NCBI RefSeq assembly: GCF_048265165.1
Contig: NZ_JBLXCD010000010.1
Span: forward strand, 1 to 64,000
Direction: 5' to 3'
Length of the DNA stretch: 64,000 nucleotides
From: Oceanospirillum sp048265165
Lineage (GTDB): Bacteria; Pseudomonadota; Gammaproteobacteria; Pseudomonadales; Halomonadaceae
The first letter of the stretch is position 1, and each line of letters starts with the position of its first letter. Positions 62,008-64,000 of this stretch are shown piece by piece. Position numbers and translations under genes: made by a program. The notes beneath the pieces were generated by a model that was not told where the DNA came from, ran no database searches, and saw nothing but the letters and a program-made list of their open reading frames with translations.

Positions 62008-63270
62008 ATGTATGACAGCATTGTATTGGGCAGTGGTGTTATTGGCGTAAACACAGCGTACTGGCTGGCCAAAGCGGGTCACAAGGTTCTGGTTATTGAT
62101 CGTCAGCCAATACCGGGCAATGAAACCTCTTATGCTAACGGCGGCCAGATTGCCGTTAGCCACGCTGACCCCTGGGCCAAACCCTCTGCCCCCCTTTCTG
62201 TCATAAGAGATCTGATTCGGGATGATGCTCCTCTCCTCTTCCGGCCAGGAATGGACATCCGACAGTGGCGCTGGTTGCTAAGCTGGTTTGGGCAATGCAC
62301 CCCCGGGCGGTGGCGCACAAATCTATTGGAAGCCATGCGCCTATCAGCTTATTCCCAGGAACTGACCCGCCAGGTTCAAAATGAGCACCAGTTAAAATAC
62401 CAACAGATACGCAAAGGCGTACTCCACCTCTACAGAACGGATAAATCACTAAACAGTGCGAAGCAAAGCATTGAACAAATGCAAAGTTTTGGGCTGAACC
62501 GAAAAATCATTACCCCGGAAGAAGCCCTCACCCAAGAGCCGGCCCTAAGGTTTAGTGATGAAAAAATTGTTGGCGCAACCTATACCGAGACAGATGAGTC
62601 CGGTGATGCACGTGAGTATTGCCAGCAATTAGCAGATGTCTGCCGGGAGATGGGAGTCACCTTCGCCATGAAGACTCATATCATGCAGTTAATTCGTGAA
62701 GGCCGCCGTGTTCATGTCAGAGTCAATGGTGAGCTGGGCAACCGCCACCTAACCGCAAATCACCTGATTGTCTGTATGGGGCCTTGGTCAGCCAGACTTC
62801 TGAAACCAGTGAACGTTTGGCCCAATATCTACCCGGTTAAGGGATACTCTATTTCTGTACCTTTAGAACATCCGGAAAAAGCACCGACGGTGAGTCTGAC
62901 CGATGAAACCAACAAGCTGGTATTCAGTCGGCTGGGAGATGAACTGAGGGTCGCCGGTACCGGTGAACTGGGTGGCTATTCCCGTGAGCTTAATGTCAAA
63001 CGCTGCGATCGTATTCTGGAACAGGCGAGAAGACTTTTCCCGGAAGCCGGTGGCTTTGACCAGGCTCGCTTCTGGACAGGGTTAAGGCCGGCAACACCCT
63101 CTGGGCTACCTTGTATCCGTAAAACCCGTTTTGACAATTTATGGATCAACAGCGGCCATAATATTGGCTGGACAATGGGCTGCGGCTCAGGAAAATACCT
63201 GGCAGACTTAATCAGCAACGGAACCGCAACTGAGTTTGACCATTACGAACTACCTGGCCATATCCTTTGA
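62008..63270 (+). CDS. dadA: D-amino acid dehydrogenase
   Basis: 420 residues, the usual DadA size. The FAD site SIVLGSGVIGVNTAYWLAKAGH starts at residue 4; ETSYANGGQIAVSHADPWA and the C-terminal RFWTGLRPATPSGLPCIRKT and NSGHNIGWTMGCGSGKYLAD are DadA signatures. It oxidises D-amino acids to keto acids and ammonia at the inner membrane, passing electrons to quinone. A CAAGGAGAG ribosome site precedes the ATG. No racemase gene lies beside it, unlike typical dadAX operons. Confidence 0.93.
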   Translation: MYDSIVLGSGVIGVNTAYWLAKAGHKVLVIDRQPIPGNETSYANGGQIAVSHADPWAKPSAPLSVIRDLIRDDAPLLFRPGMDIRQWRWLLSWFGQCTPGRWRTNLLEAMRLSAYSQELTRQVQNEHQLKYQQIRKGVLHLYRTDKSLNSAKQSIEQMQSFGLNRKIITPEEALTQEPALRFSDEKIVGATYTETDESGDAREYCQQLADVCREMGVTFAMKTHIMQLIREGRRVHVRVNGELGNRHLTANHLIVCMGPWSARLLKPVNVWPNIYPVKGYSISVPLEHPEKAPTVSLTDETNKLVFSRLGDELRVAGTGELGGYSRELNVKRCDRILEQARRLFPEAGGFDQARFWTGLRPATPSGLPCIRKTRFDNLWINSGHNIGWTMGCGSGKYLADLISNGTATEFDHYELPGHIL

Positions 63271-63296
63271 TTCATCCGGAAAAACAAGTCAGACAC

Positions 63297-63944
63297 TCAG
63301 ACTGAGCGATAAAAACGAATTGAGGAAAACTCATATGGCTCCCCCATTTCCGGCACAGTATTCGCGTTAAATGTATCCGCCAGCTGGTAAGAGGAATGGC
63401 TGAAATTCCTTACACGGGAATCAGCCACCCACACCTCCGGTGCAAAACGAAAAAAGATGTCAAGCCAGGGCAGGTTCTCCCGATCATAAAGCACATCGGC
63501 AGCAATCAGGAGATCTGCTTCCATTTCAGGAAGAGCTAACAAATCCTCAGCAACCTGAAACGACACCTTATTCAGGCATGCATTCTCCTTACAGGCCAGC
63601 TGGGAGATGGGGTCAATATCACAGGCAATCACCTCCGCCCCCACCATCGCGGCAGCAACAGCAACAACACCGGAGCCAGCTCCAAAGTCGATAACCCGTT
63701 TCCCAGTGACCTCTTCAGGATTTTCTAGGATAAAGCGTGCCAGCGCCAAACCACTCCCCCAGCAAAAACCCCAATATGGAGTATGCTCAAGAATAGCTAT
63801 AATCTCATCGGACGAAAATGCCCGGTCAATGGGTTCGGGATCTACCAGCCAAAGCCTTATTTTATTGATACCCGGCAGAGTCACTTCTTTAACCCTGGCG
63901 GAAGGTAACATCTGCGCTAGCGCCTGATTCAACAACAGTGACAT
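63297..63944 (-). CDS. Class I SAM-dependent methyltransferase, ETFB-lysine-methyltransferase-like
   Basis: 215 residues from the ATG with GGAG nine bases upstream. SAM motif I is RVIDFGAGSGVVAVAAA, motif II ACDIDPISQLACKEN, and ADLLIAADVLYD stands at the usual catalytic position. The PYWGFCWGSGLALARFI segment upstream of motif I matches the nicotinamide-N-methyltransferase-like / METTL20 group that methylates lysines on electron-transfer flavoprotein beta. The target here is unverified. Convergent with dadA, 26 bases apart. Confidence 0.85.
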   Translation of the reverse strand: MSLLLNQALAQMLPSARVKEVTLPGINKIRLWLVDPEPIDRAFSSDEIIAILEHTPYWGFCWGSGLALARFILENPEEVTGKRVIDFGAGSGVVAVAAAMVGAEVIACDIDPISQLACKENACLNKVSFQVAEDLLALPEMEADLLIAADVLYDRENLPWLDIFFRFAPEVWVADSRVRNFSHSSYQLADTFNANTVPEMGEPYEFSSIRFYRSV

Positions 63945-64000
63945 CACGCTTTCTCCCGTCTGCTGGTCAGACTGAATTCAGACATTCAGCTCAGTCAGCT

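Overview
The window looks like a chromosomal segment of a marine gammaproteobacterium of the Oceanospirillales type (Marinobacterium / Neptuniibacter / Amphritea-like). This is inferred from gene content (Puu/Spu polyamine genes, EfpL, NhaC, many chemoreceptors and c-di-GMP proteins) and from roughly even base composition; no rRNA or other taxonomic marker is present, so the genus is not fixed.

Layout. 1-2300: the edge of an IS1182-like transposase, an AT-rich foreign-looking gene, a 59-residue DUF6435-type gene, and several REP-like palindromes. 2300-6400: a beta-alanine / omega-amino-acid module (class III aminotransferase plus CoA-acylating semialdehyde dehydrogenase) with a divergent LysR regulator. 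6477-30230: a large polyamine block holding a chemoreceptor, puuC, a cupin, a TetR regulator, puuB, divergent puuA-potF, a second chemoreceptor, two class I glutamine amidotransferases, potFGHI, a second puuA, a GntR/FCD regulator and a putrescine aminotransferase (spuC). It resembles Pseudomonas spuABCDEFGH fused with E. coli puu. 30300-33000: LuxR and GlxA/AraC regulators and an isochorismatase-like hydrolase. 33200-37360: a three-gene oxidase operon (FAD-dehydrogenase small subunit with an export signal, GMC flavoprotein, four-copper oxidase). 37470-43100: an EamA exporter, an NhaC antiporter, a second puuB, efpL and a DUF6164 gene. 43100-45900: a mobile patch with a REP-associated tyrosine transposase (RAYT), decayed RAYT pieces, a 151-bp tandem duplication and an orphan membrane gene. 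45900-49760: a second puuC, agmatinase speB and a LysR gene. 49900-56400: zinc alcohol dehydrogenase, hemerythrin, EamA, PhoD-like phosphatase, and a cysteine-synthase-like enzyme with a divergent DecR-like regulator. 56580-61920: c-di-GMP and chemotaxis-like signalling. 62000-63950: D-amino acid dehydrogenase and a methyltransferase.

How the genes fit together. Agmatine is cut to putrescine by SpeB, and PotFGHI imports putrescine or spermidine. Degradation can follow the gamma-glutamyl route (PuuA, PuuB, PuuC, with an amidotransferase-fold hydrolase presumed) or direct transamination by SpuC. Beta-alanine, a possible product of spermidine or spermine breakdown, would be converted by the aminotransferase-MmsA pair to acetyl-CoA. 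A GTGATCAC-centred palindrome recurs in front of puuA, the GntR gene, spuC and the second puuB, which points to a shared regulator.

The most unusual items are the GMC / multicopper-oxidase operon, whose flavoprotein appears to lack the usual catalytic His/Asn pair; the RAYT patch with a tandem copy of its own start region; the GATC-centred operator family; and a promoter whose -10 box sits inside a perfect palindrome in front of puuA.
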